Below, piece by piece: positions 55,110 to 64,000 of a stretch of 64,000 nt of DNA. Each line of letters starts with the position of its first letter. The first letter of the stretch is position 1. The notes under the pieces were generated by a model that did no database searches, was not told the origin of the DNA, and saw only the letters and a list, made by a program, of their open reading frames with translations. A program made the translations under genes and the position numbers. Source of the DNA: Meghimatium bilineatum (taxonomy: Eukaryota; Mollusca; Gastropoda; Stylommatophora; Philomycidae). The DNA lies in assembly GCA_034231615.1 (NCBI GenBank), contig CM067311.1, positions 26,440,015 through 26,504,014 on the forward strand, written 5' to 3'.

Positions 55110-55190
55110 AGTATACACACTGTGCACTTGTGGAACAGATGAACAGGCCTCTGAATATATTCTGCAGAACTGCCCCCAGAATAAAAAATT
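55110..55190 (+). mobile_element. LINE C-terminal zinc-knuckle scrap
   Basis: 'CTLCTCGTDEQASEYILQNC' matches the C..C...EQ..EHILQ.CP motif after RNase H in Jockey/I-type LINEs. Confidence 0.7.
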
Positions 55191-55194
55191 TAGA

Positions 55195-55780
55195 GATAGC
55201 CTAATGTTGCAACCTTGCAAGTAAAGATATATGGAACCAAAGAGAAGCTTCAGACAACGGTGGTGTTCATCCAAAAGACTTGTCTGATGGTGTAGACATC
55301 AAGTCTTGAACAAAATAAAGAAAGTTGATAGCATAGACCTTTACTATTCAGGATGCAATAATCAACCCATCATTTTTGTGGCTACAGGGGTTTACTAGAC
55401 ATTATAAATATTTCATTAGGTTGCCATTGTTTTATGAATGGTCTGAATGCAAATTTGACTGCAGCAAGGTTTGGGCCTGGTACCTTGTTCTACTGAGACA
55501 TACTCTGTATTTCTCTGTCACATAGCTGGACATAGCCTCAAGGAAGTTTGACTTTTTGTCACTATTGTTTCTTATGTCAGTCAATGGAATTTTACTTTTA
55601 GCCCCAGATAAGTAGCATGAACCAATCACTCGTAGCTCCTAGCAATTGAAGCAACAGCAACTGATGTAATTACTGTTCACAGGGAAGTTGAAGACTAATA
55701 ACTAACTTCTAGTTTTGAAGTTATAGATCATTTGGTCTAAACTAACTTCTGACCTGTCAAGCTGGAGGCAACTAAATAAC
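55195..55780. other. Intron sequence, nothing recognised
   Basis: No supported feature before the 33-bp array. Confidence 0.4.
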
Positions 55781-55784
55781 TTCT

Positions 55785-56170
55785 GACAGTGAAGTTACAG
55801 ACAAATAGCTAACTTTTGGTTCTGAAGTTGTAGACAAATAACTAACTTCTGACAGTGAAGTTATAGACAAACGACTAGTTTCTGACAGTGAAGTTATAGA
55901 CAAACGACTAGTTTCTGACAGTGAAGTTATAGACAAACGGCTAGTTTCTGACAGTGAAGTTATAGACAAACGACTAGTTTCTGACAGTGAAGTTATAGAC
56001 AAACGACTAGTTTCTGACAGTGAAGTTATAGACAAACGACTAGTTTCTGACAGTGAAGTTATAATAGACAAACGACTAGTTTCTGACAGTGAAGTTATAG
56101 ACAAACGACTAGTTTCTGACAGTGAAGTTATAGACAAACGACTAGTTTCTGACAGTGAAGTTATAGACAA
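55785..56170. repeat. 33-bp minisatellite, about 11 units
   Basis: Units read gaagttatagacaaacgact, agtttctgacagt. One unit has a 3-base insertion (ataata). The 212-codon minus ORF (ITSLSETSRLS repeats) follows the 11-codon period and is not called as a gene. Confidence 0.95.
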
Positions 56171-56538
56171 ATAACTAATAAATAGGATTAGCTTTTCTAT
56201 TCGTTGTAAAATTGAAAATAGTAATGAACACTTGACAGTAAACTTTGAAGTAATAGCCAATGGATGACAGCTATGTTGATGAAAATAACTGACTGCTGGA
56301 AGTAGGATGCCCTCAGCTGGTTTGACCACAGAAATTTTTTTTGGTGCAAACCATGTGATGCGTAAATTATAATGTTTGTCACAAGATCTGTGGACGAGTG
56401 ACTTTGCCACTACACTAGCAGGTCTCCCTGAGTATTGATAGTGAAGTTGAAGGTATAATCCAACAATTTATGTTGGCTGTTGTAATATTGACGATTCTGA
56501 TAAATCTGAAAATATCAACCATTCTCACTTTCCTCCAG

Positions 56539-56611
56539 GGTTTGCTCAAGGAGTTGAGAGGAAGAGGCAAGCCAGCTCACCCAACAGGACAAAATCACAA
56601 CCCAAACCTTG
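56539..56611 (+). CDS. ARM-TIR-SAM gene, exon 9 found (after TIR)
   Basis: Acceptor cactttcctccAG, donor CTTG|GTCAGT. Phase 0 in, phase 1 out. Residues GLLKELRGRGKPAHPTGQNH, NPNL: the last TIR helix and a Pro/Asn-rich linker. Confidence 0.88.
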
Positions 56612-56809
56612 GTCAGTTAATCTATTATTTATTCTGACCATTTGCCATCATGTTAACTATTCAAACACCTCACCCACATATACTGCAAAATTTACAATTG
56701 TGGTAATTGAGAACAAAACTACAGAAATTCCTACTGCTCTCAAAGTAAAAGCAATTTATCACCCAGACAACTAATACCTCAGTTTACTGTAGATTCATGT
56801 CTTCACAGA

Positions 56810-56965
56810 TGGATCATCAGAGAATGCAATAAAGAGAAGATGAGCTGGGATACAAACATCTATACCAAACACCCTAAAAATAGAACTCTCAATCGCTACT
56901 AGAAAATTATCAACAAACTATTTGGCAGTTGATATGGCAGCTACAAGCAATCTTAGAAGCAAGGT
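56810..56965 (+). mobile_element. RNase H fragment, left part
   Basis: 'VFTDGSSENAIKRR' followed after a stop by 'TLKIELSIATRKLSTNYLAV': start of an RNase H domain, distinct from the 44.9-kb family. The matching end of the domain is at 58,735. Confidence 0.65.
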
Positions 56966-58650
56966 GACATGGCAGCAGTTCCCAGGTTTTTAATCATTTC
57001 ATTGGACACTCCATCAGCTCCAGGGGACTTTTTCATTTTCAATTTGGATATTGCATACTCCAGTTCTTTCATTGTGATTGGTGCCTCCATGACTTCAGGT
57101 ATAAGTTCGCCTTGTTCAATGTTTTGCTGGTTCTCTCGAACCTCCTGTTGTTTGTCTGGGCTAACTTTGACATTATTGTCTTCTGCAAAGGAATCTACAA
57201 AGTAATCTGCTGCATGTTTACCTATTATAATGTTTCTATCTTTATAACGTGTGACCCTTGTATTTCTCCCTGTACTTTCATTATTTAGTTGCTTTACAAG
57301 TTTCCATAATTTCCTAGTATTTCTTTCTAGGTTCAATGACTCTGTTTTTTCTTTCCAGCTGCTCCGTCTGGCTTGTAACTTGGCTCTTTGAAATTTAGCC
57401 TTTGTTTGCTGATATTTGTTGTGGTGTTCTCGGCTGATCTGTTATCTGCCTGCTGTCTAGATGTTTCCATCTTGTGTTGCAGCTTTTCCAGTTCATCATT
57501 CCAGTAGGGTTTGTAGTTTTTGAGTGCCTCCCTGGGTATGGTTTTACTAGCAGCATGTAGTATACATCTATTAAATTCACTCACTGCTCTATTGATGTCT
57601 TTGTCCAAGTTCATGTCCTTAGCTAGAACACTGGTTAAATGCTGTTACATTTTCCAGTCTGCCCTCTTATAGTTCCACCTAGTAAGCGTGCTGCTGTCCT
57701 TGGTAAATTCATTGTGGATTTCCAGAAATACTGGTCTGTGGTCACTACCCCCAAACTGCTTTCCAACGACACGTGTGATGTTCCATTCCAGGCCTGGTGA
57801 GTGGAATGCCAGGTCTGGTGTAGAGGTGGTGTGCCATGCTCTCGGGTAGAGGGTGGTGAGTCTGCTTGCTGGTTAATAAGTACGAGATTATTTTCATCCT
57901 GCCAGCTCTCAAGTTCCTCACATATGTTGTCCATTTGATCGTAGCCCCAGCTCTGAGAGTGGCTGATGAAGTCATCACACACCATAAGTCTCTCTTTTTC
58001 AGGTATTGTGTCTAGTGCCAATGGTCTATCATTTGGGCAGTAGTAGTTCAGGAGATGGAATTCTTCACTGTCTGTTTTTAGGTGGAGCATCTGGTACTCT
58101 GCCCCCTCCATATATACTTCCAGCTAACATGCGCTGATATTGTTTTTAACAAGTGTCAGAATTCCACCATTTTGCCTGTCTTTTCGGTCTGACCAGTAGC
58201 ACTGGTAGCCTCTGATTTTAAAGGCTATATCACTGCTGAGGTGTGTTTCCTGGATACAGCACACATTAACTTGTTCTTCACTTAGAATATTTTCAAGTTC
58301 CAATTTTTTACTGTATCCATCTCTTTTGCTGTTCACACACTGAGCATTCCAGTGCATTATTTTTATTGGTCATTGGTTTGTTTGGCCAGTAGTTCTATTC
58401 CCTTGCCTCTTGACTCCTCTGCGCAATTGAGAAGGACTTCCAGTAACTAAGGTTGGGCCCTTTCGAGGTATAGGGCCTGGCACCATACCTGCCTGAACAT
58501 CCGCCACAGGGCAGGCACCATAACTATTAATAGATACAGACATGTTCCCATTGTGTTTTGTGTGTGGCATCCTGATTATTTGTGCGCCTTTTGGCTGATT
58601 GCCTCTGTCTTCAGCACCCTGCATTCTTGGGCAGGACTATGGTCCTGCTC
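56953..58650 (-). mobile_element. LINE 5' part (endonuclease to early RT), Jockey/I-type
   Basis: On the minus strand: 'RRGVKRQGNRTTGQTN' (leader ORF, 58,370-58,624), 'MHWNAQCVNSKRDGYSKKLE', 'NVCCIQETHLSSDIAFKIRG' (endonuclease, catalytic Glu in QETHL), 'HLLNYYCPNDRPLALDTI', 'KNYKPYWNDELEKLQHKM', 'RKLWKLVKQLNNES' and 'LKMKKSPGADGVSNEMIKNL' (start of RT). Frameshifts separate the pieces; the RT core and 3' end are missing. Confidence 0.83.
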
Positions 58651-58734
58651 GAAAGGGACTGCCCGACCAATCTTATAATCCAGCCCCTGTTGACTGAACT
58701 AAGCTCTATCACCAGTTCACGGAGCTGGCCTTGA

Positions 58735-59110
58735 TGGGATAACTGTCTACTAGCAACACAGTGGTGCTGCAGTGGATCACTGTACAATGCATGATTGCAG
58801 GGAATGAGGCAGCGGACAGACTGGCAAAATCAGGTGGAAAAAAAATAATTAAATCCTGCAATATCACTGACTGAAGCAAAAATTAATTTAATTTAATACA
58901 AACATACATAGAGTCAGAGAACAGGCAGCAACTTTCCACAGGATCCCATTCTAAAGCTGGTCATAGTAAACTATCATTTTTACTCTCTACACATGACACT
59001 GTAGACTACAAGCCCATCTCTACAAAATAAAGATTGTCCAAATTGTCCATATCATAAGGGTCTCCAGACTCCAAAACATATTCTGCAGACTTTTTTTGGT
59101 GACTTCAGGT
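58735..59110 (+). mobile_element. RNase H fragment, right part, and zinc-knuckle tail
   Basis: 'VLQWITVQCMIAGNEAADRL' is the end of an RNase H domain (IP.HCGI.GNE.AD, with the His replaced). Later frames give 'SRLQNIFCRLF', from the QTP.HILQ.CP tail. With 56,810-56,965 it brackets an antisense LINE piece. Confidence 0.7.
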
Positions 59111-59159
59111 CTAAAACATGGCCCCAGGAGACAGATCTGGCTGTTAGAAAGACTATATA

Positions 59160-59635
59160 AATGATGACAGACAAGGTCAAATTGTCCAGTTTTTGTTGAA
59201 AGCGAAATTAGATATTTCTAAATGTTAGACTAGCTTTAGTTATCAAATTTACTACCATGGGGAAAAGTGGGTGATGCCAGCTATAAATCAAAAACCCAAT
59301 ATTTTAGAAAGTTAAGCATGTATTGTGAGTCAATGTCCTTGATCATTAAGCAAAAACTGACAAAAGATAGCTGAGATGACCATTCGAGTGTTTCACTGTA
59401 GAATTTTTGTTTTCATGGACAGGAAATTGTTTTTTTAGATTGATACTCAGAACCAGAATAACCAACAAATATAAGGTTGGTATATAACATATCCTTGTTA
59501 ATTCCCAGAAAAAAAGCACTGTGTGTATTTAACCTACTAGGCTGACAGGTATGAATAGAGAATACTACACTCTGGAAATAATCTCTTACCTGGGGAATAT
59601 TGCTACATTTATTATTGCATAACATATTATTTTGT
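59160..59635. other. Intron sequence, nothing recognised
   Basis: No supported feature. Confidence 0.4.
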
Positions 59636-59639
59636 CAAA

Positions 59640-60050
59640 CATGGTCTTTAACAGCTTTGCAACAAAGAAAAATCATCACATATGAAATGAAGTGTCTGTA
59701 ATGGTTACCAAACTAGATAAAATAAGAAATGAAGAAATTAGGAAAAGAGTTGGTAAAATATCATGTATCAAACATATTGAGAGACAGCAAGTAAAATGGT
59801 TCTGTCACCTTATGAGAATGAAGCCAAACCAATAAGAGCATATAATACAAGAATATCCGGGTGTACGGCCAAAGGTAGACCAAGAAAACGGTGGATAGAA
59901 AACATCAAGATAGCCTTGAACAAACATGGACTAAATGCAACCTCACGACACATCTGGCCTTGGAACGACAGCTTAAGCTCCCACCCTTACGCTTAACGGC
60001 AAGTGTGAATGCAATCAACAATCATTCACCTGGGGATAGACAATAGACAA
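59640..60050 (+). mobile_element. LINE 3' end (LFADDQ family)
   Basis: Opposite-strand counterpart of 51,590-52,000: 'TWSLTALQQRKIITYEMKCL', 'GRPRKRWIENIKIALNKHGL', 'LPPLRLTASVNAINNHSPGD', ending cacctggggatagacaatag. Frameshifted. Confidence 0.83.
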
Positions 60051-60054
60051 TTAT

Positions 60055-60470
60055 TTTGTATCGATCATTTTTTAAAATATCTTAAGTTATTCACCTGAGA
60101 ATGTTCATTTCTTAGTCAGATCTAAACTCCTTTATTATGACAGAAGAAAGCAGTGCTTTTGGCATGACTGCAAGTAGTATGACTCAGCAGTAAATATGTT
60201 CTCCTCAAGGAAGGAATGGGAAATGTTTTACCTATTTTAAAAAAAGGTTAATTGCACATTTTTGTGAGTCAGATCTTCTGTTTGATGTTAAATTTTATTA
60301 CCCTTTTGCCTTTTTCTGAAAAATCACTAGTGGGAGAGAAGGTTTTTTTTGGCTATGTTTCTAGTACTAAAAGATATGTTCAATAGTTGCAAAGAGAGAG
60401 GGAGGTTGAATTCCCCCCCCCCCCCCAACCCCCCGTATCTACAGACCTGTATACTCATGTATGCCCTATG
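60055..60470. other. Intron sequence with a C homopolymer
   Basis: A run of about 16 C at 60,411-60,426; otherwise nothing recognised. Confidence 0.45.
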
Positions 60471-60474
60471 CTTT

Positions 60475-60665
60475 CTTAGTGACTCAATGAGCATGTTAAG
60501 AAATATTAAGTGACTCAATGAGCATGATAAGAAATATTAAGTGACTCAATGAGCATGCTAAGAAATATTAAGTGACTCAATGAGTATGATAAGAAATATT
60601 AAGTGACTCAATGAGCATGCTAAGAAATATTAAGTGACTCAATGAGCATGCTAAGAAATATTAGG
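60475..60665. repeat. ~31-bp minisatellite, about 6 units
   Basis: Units read gtgactcaatgagcatgcta, agaaatattaa with single-base variants. Confidence 0.93.
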
Positions 60666-60669
60666 AAAT

Positions 60670-61120
60670 GACTGGGCACACAGGCAGTGGTTGAAGTTAG
60701 TGAAGACTTCCATTAATGCTAAGCACTTAGTTAGGGTGTCCTAGTTTGTTTATTATTATATTTTTTATTCAATATTTCTGCTTGTTGTATTTTATTTCTT
60801 GATAAAGTTCACATTGGTGGCCGCAACATAGGAGGTATTCCTGTTATATTTTTTATCTTTTATCATAGGTGTGTAAATGGTATTTTTATTGATGCAGCAA
60901 TCTAGCTCTACTTAACTTTTAATAGATGTTTTTGTGAAACCATTGAGTCTTGTTATATTTGTAGAATTAGCATACTTTGTGCTTTGCTTTTTTCTGATTT
61001 AGTAGGCCTATATATTATATAGATAATAGTATATTATAGTGTTATATAATATTATAGTATATAGATTTACTGTAGTCTTCTCTGGTATCAATTCTAGAAC
61101 CCACTTTTGTTTGTCTCCTA
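60670..61120. other. Intron sequence, nothing recognised
   Basis: AT-rich, with short tata-type repeats at 61,010-61,065. Confidence 0.4.
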
Positions 61121-61123
61121 CAG

Positions 61124-61296
61124 ATGAAGATTTTGCCTTTCATGATATGACACAAGCAGTAACTACAGTAGCCAACAGTGCATCTGTAATTGGCAGTTCT
61201 AACATCAACTCCTTATAGCAACAGCAATGCTGCAGCAGAAGCTTCCATGAGTAATGAGAATGTGGAAAGTTGGCTAGTTTCCAAAGGGCTGCAAAG
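61124..61296 (+). CDS. ARM-TIR-SAM gene, exon 10 found (linker and SAM start), one extra base
   Basis: Acceptor tttgtctcctacAG, donor AAG|GTGAAC. Phase 1 in. The first frame reads DEDFAFHDMTQAVTTVANSA and stops at TAG (61,216-61,218). One base fewer near 61,213 gives 'SNSNAAAEASMSNENVESWL' and VSKGLQR, the first helix of a SAM domain. Without the extra base the exon ends in phase 2, exactly what exon 11 needs. The shift falls in a Ser/Asn-rich linker. Confidence 0.78.
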
Positions 61297-61798
61297 GTGA
61301 ACAGTTTTGACTTTGTGGAAGGTGTAGATAAATATTGTTGATGATAGTTGCAACAGCAGTCATGGAAGTAATAATAGCAATATTTTAACTATGGGTAGAT
61401 CTCTAAGTTCTAACATGAAAAGCCTTGTGTTGACAAACTTTTTCCTTTTTTAACAGTTGTACTTGTGACAACTTCAACCATTTTGGTCAGGTAAATTTTA
61501 AATGGATAGGTATGAGGGTGCTTAAAAAACCTCAAAAGTATTATCAAAATTAAAATGACCATTACATTGTTTTGTAACCTATCAATATTGTTGTAAATGG
61601 CATCAGACACGCCAATCATGAATAGCTTGTCACATAACTGATATTTAAACTTCCTACTCCAGTCTCATATAGTTGCTGCGTGGACATGCATGTATCACCA
61701 TACTAAATTAGCATTGATAAAAGCAAGACATTGTGACTAGTGAAGCCAAGCAAGATCCTACGAATAGCCATTTGGTCACAAATTTGAAGAAACTAAAT
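61297..61798. other. Intron sequence, nothing recognised
   Basis: No supported feature. Confidence 0.4.
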
Positions 61799-61799
61799 C

Positions 61800-61968
61800 A
61801 ATCAATCAAGTTCCATGCCAAGTGGTGTAGGCGATCATGCTTCTCCACAATTCTCTGTCTCTTGTGTTGTTAATTGGTTCAGTTAGTTCAATTATAATTA
61901 ATAATTTCCTAAAGTGGATTTAGCTAATGGTCATCATGACTTGTGATGGACAAACAACAATTGTAAAA
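61800..61968. mobile_element. Two LINE 3' termini back to back
   Basis: 61,800-61,880, minus strand, is the RELWRSMIAYTTWHGT end. 61,898-61,968, plus strand, repeats the 3' terminus of the zinc-finger LINE at 632-690 (ggtcatcatgacttgtgatg, gacaaacaacaa). Confidence 0.7.
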
Positions 61969-62083
61969 GTCCTGATTTGGCAAATCTATTGGAATTTGTA
62001 CCACTGTGAAACATCTGTGAGAGATATTGATTCCAGAGATTTCATGTCTTTTGCATCCTAACTTAACTATTATTACTCCCCAG

Positions 62084-62150
62084 GTTAACAACAGTTTTCT
62101 CACAAGTTGATGGACAGCTTATCTGGCAGCTTAAGAGAATGAGAGAAATG
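62084..62150 (+). CDS. ARM-TIR-SAM gene, exon 11 found (SAM domain)
   Basis: Acceptor ttattactccccAG, donor ATG|GTGAGA. Phase 2 in, phase 0 out. Residues LTTVFSQVDGQLIWQLKRMR and EM continue the SAM pattern (F....DG..L..L..M). The end of the SAM domain and the stop codon were not found up to 64,000. Confidence 0.85.
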
Positions 62151-62214
62151 GTGAGAAACATTGGATTTCTTCTGCTTTCAAATATACATAAATATAAATT
62201 TCTATATAGGTTAG

Positions 62215-62290
62215 ATAAAGATGTTGATGTATGTACAGATGGATCCGTAAGAAATCTAGTCAAAATGAAACAATGCATACAAGACAACTA
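62215..62290 (+). mobile_element. I-group-like LINE RNase H scrap
   Basis: 'DVDVCTDGSVRNLVKMKQCI' matches DVIIYTDGSVI of the intact copy. Confidence 0.55.
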
Positions 62291-62294
62291 TTTC

Positions 62295-63345
62295 TAGTAT
62301 AAACACAGAAATAAAGGCTGTTGAGTTACTCCAGCAAAACTAACTGAATATTCATAATAATAATAATACTCATAGTATCACAGGGTAATACATTGTAGAT
62401 CATCAGATTAGATCATATTGTGACAAAAATATAAATATTATCTGTTTCTGATCTTATTAAGTAACCCCGATCTCGCAGTTGACTTTCAGCTCATTAGAAC
62501 ACAAAAAGACATGATTAATATTATACTGATACTCCAATTGTAGCATTTTAATGAGCAAAATTTTACTCAAGAGGTTCCTGTCTCCTCTCCACAATCCCTT
62601 ATCACCAAACAAAAATAACAACTGACATCCCGCATCATTTTACAGAAAGTCATCAATTCTCTCATTCCATTCTTCAAGGCACACAAAATTCTGTTAATGA
62701 TTGGTTGATATGTGCTTCCAACTTGTATTGTCTCTCAAATATTATGTCTAAACTTTGCAGGTGTTTACAGAGCAAACAGGCTAACAGACAGACATGTATT
62801 TTTGTCTGTGTGTGTTGCTGAAGATGGAGATGTATTGTTTGTTTATTTCAATCTTAAGTAATTATGATCAATAGCTCTCATATATTTTTATGATATGAAA
62901 GGGGGGGGGGTATACAGGTTCCTCCAGAGATCTTTTCCATTCTTGGAAGACTCTAACTCTCATCATTATGCAATGAAATCTTTGAGAACTTGAAATATTT
63001 GAGAAATCTTTTACTCAAGGGAGGTAAAAATCTAAATGTAATTGTAAATATGTGTGGTAGGATAGCTTGACTACATATGCATGTCATCTATTAGGTGGCT
63101 GTGTTGTTGTATGATGGTTGGTCTGGTCAGACCTTCCACATACCAGGAAATAAGAAGATATAATGGTTTAGTCTTTTGGATTTGGACACAACAATTGATG
63201 ATACAACTGAAAAAACATGAATAGAACCAGAGAATTTTTTTCATACCCAAAAAAAACTTCCACTATGGGATTATGTGGTTTTGGGGAAAAAAACACTGCA
63301 TAATCAGAATGAATCTTCTGTACTTTGTAAAACTAACTAAGTCTT
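62295..63345. other. Stretch without a gene
   Basis: AT-rich intron or intergenic sequence. A G run lies at 62,902; no exon for the rest of the SAM domain was recognised. Confidence 0.4.
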
Positions 63346-63349
63346 TCAC

Positions 63350-63780
63350 CTTTAAAATACCTTGGAGTGCTGTTTGACAGATTTTAGTGATTTAATGAGC
63401 ATCCAAAGTACACAATCCTCAAAGCTCAAAAGGAGTTGACAGCAATAGGGGTGGCTACTGTTATTGTTGTGAACAACAACTTTTTGCACTGTTATATCCA
63501 GGGCTAGTTCTGTCTGTTATAGAGTATGTTAAGTAATTCTGACCCTTAGCTCAATGCAGATTGATAGACTTGACAGGATACAGAATGAAGCTATGCATAT
63601 CATTCTTGGATGCCCCAGAGATACAGAATGAAGCTATGCATATCATTCTTGGATGCCCCAGAGATACAGAATGAAGCTATGCATATCATTCTTGGATGCC
63701 CCAGAGATACAGAAATAGAGGCAAGATTTTCCTCTTGCTGGATTATCCTACCATAGCCCCCACTACAGCACTTGAAGATT
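63350..63780 (+). mobile_element. I-group-like LINE RT fragment with internal triplication
   Basis: Reads 'LKYLGVLFDRF' and, later, 'IDRLDRIQNE'-like and 'AMHIILGCPRDT' (intact copy: YLGVFFDRSLSF, IERLDRVQNAAMRIILGCTR). Stops and shifts throughout. Confidence 0.78.
63577..63712. repeat. 43-bp direct triplication inside a LINE fragment
   Basis: tacagaatgaagctatgcat, atcattcttggatgccccag, aga occurs three times without change. Because 43 is not a multiple of three, it shifts the old RT frame. Confidence 0.93.
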
Positions 63781-63814
63781 AGCATCTGTCATTCTTTTGT
63801 GCAGATATACTGTT

Positions 63815-64000
63815 ATGTGGAGCGCATGGCCGTGTGGTTAAAATGCCGTTCTCAGACCCTTGAGGTCTGGGTTCAATCCATGATTGGGACAGGATTTTTC
63901 TTTTGGAGATACAATAAAAATTCTTCCTGTACATGATGCAATGTCTGCTATGGCAAAGTGGTCTTTATTTCTGCATCCCATAGAAAGCCTCCCTGCACTC
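63815..64000 (+). mobile_element. tRNA-derived SINE, copy A (runs off the window)
   Basis: A-box-like tggccgtgtgg at 63,827-63,837 and B-box-like gggttcaatcc at 63,869-63,879, then a body shared with the minus-strand copy at 25.2-25.3 kb (acaataaaaattc, gtctgctatggcaaagtgg, tttatttctgcatcccatag, ctccctgcactc). No anticodon arm is convincing, so it is not a tRNA gene. Confidence 0.75.

Larger units (their letters stand above)
20659..62150 (+). other. Host gene: Armadillo-like repeats, TIR domain, SAM domain (extent of exons found)
   Basis: Eleven exons on one strand encode, in order, an N-terminal helical region, Armadillo-like repeats, a TIR domain and the start of a SAM domain. Splice phases agree at every adjacent junction (1/1, 0/0, 1/1, 0/0 ...) except between exons 2 and 3, where some ARM sequence expected from relatives is missing. 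This architecture matches invertebrate ARM-TIR-SAM proteins as I remember them, not SARM1, whose order is ARM-SAM-SAM-TIR. TIR domains of this kind act as NAD+-cleaving enzymes or signalling adaptors in innate immunity; activity here is inferred. Two exons have a one-base insertion (near 34,164 and 61,213), so as read the product would be truncated. N-terminal exons before 20,659 and the end of the SAM domain are not in hand. Confidence 0.85.

Noticed and set aside
55772..56410. 212-codon minus ORF with 11-residue repeats
   Set aside because: Produced by the 33-bp minisatellite; no start context, domain or neighbouring exon.
60475..60665. Regular direct repeats resembling a CRISPR array
   Set aside because: Units abut without unique spacers, and the locus is in an intron of an animal gene. 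The same applies to the arrays at 42, 54 and 55.8 kb.
63815..63890. tRNA gene
   Set aside because: A- and B-box-like sites exist but the acceptor and anticodon stems do not pair, and the downstream body recurs at 25.2 kb, so it is a SINE.

Overview
The window is nuclear DNA of an invertebrate animal. It is AT-rich, full of transposon remnants and satellites, and the one large host gene is cut into small exons by long introns with ordinary GT-AG sites. Three things point to a marine invertebrate, most likely a lophotrochozoan such as a mollusc: an ARM-TIR-SAM immune-type gene, scattered 'taggccta' motifs, and the mix of RNase H LINEs, RTE-like LINEs, piggyBac, hAT and pogo elements and tRNA-type SINEs. 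Species was not determined.

Left part (1-14 kb): arrays of an 88-93 bp satellite. The first is interrupted by a 5'-truncated LINE with a perfect 13-bp target duplication. The second is interrupted by a 2.0-kb TA-flanked DNA transposon. A unit made of satellite plus a 1.1-1.3 kb right flank is present twice (to about 9.24 kb and about 11.5 kb). Degenerate tandem repeats, a hairpin element carrying CRE and TATA-like motifs, and a minisatellite follow.

Middle (14-20.6 kb): a piggyBac element bounded by TTAA (14,330-17,371) encodes a transposase with its DDD motifs but one frameshift. An isolated first exon of the exosome cap subunit EXOSC2 (RRP4) lies at 18.28 kb and ends without a usable GT donor.

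Right two thirds (20.6-62.2 kb): one plus-strand host gene. Eleven exons were placed by hand. They encode Armadillo-like repeats, a TIR domain with the C-x-x-E putative NADase glutamate, and the start of a SAM domain. Exon phases agree across nine of ten junctions; the tenth spans missing ARM sequence. Two exons (34,140-34,252 and 61,124-61,296) each carry one extra base, so the locus is either a young pseudogene or contains assembly indels. Its introns hold LINE debris, MITEs, SINEs and minisatellites. One intron holds an apparently intact 3.8-kb LINE (44,882-48,689; endonuclease, RT, RNase H in a 1,189-codon ORF) nested inside an older piggyBac-type element. At least nine further fragments of that LINE family lie in the window.

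No rRNA, canonical tRNA, CRISPR or operon-like structure was seen. All similarity statements come from reading and memory of protein families; no database search was run.
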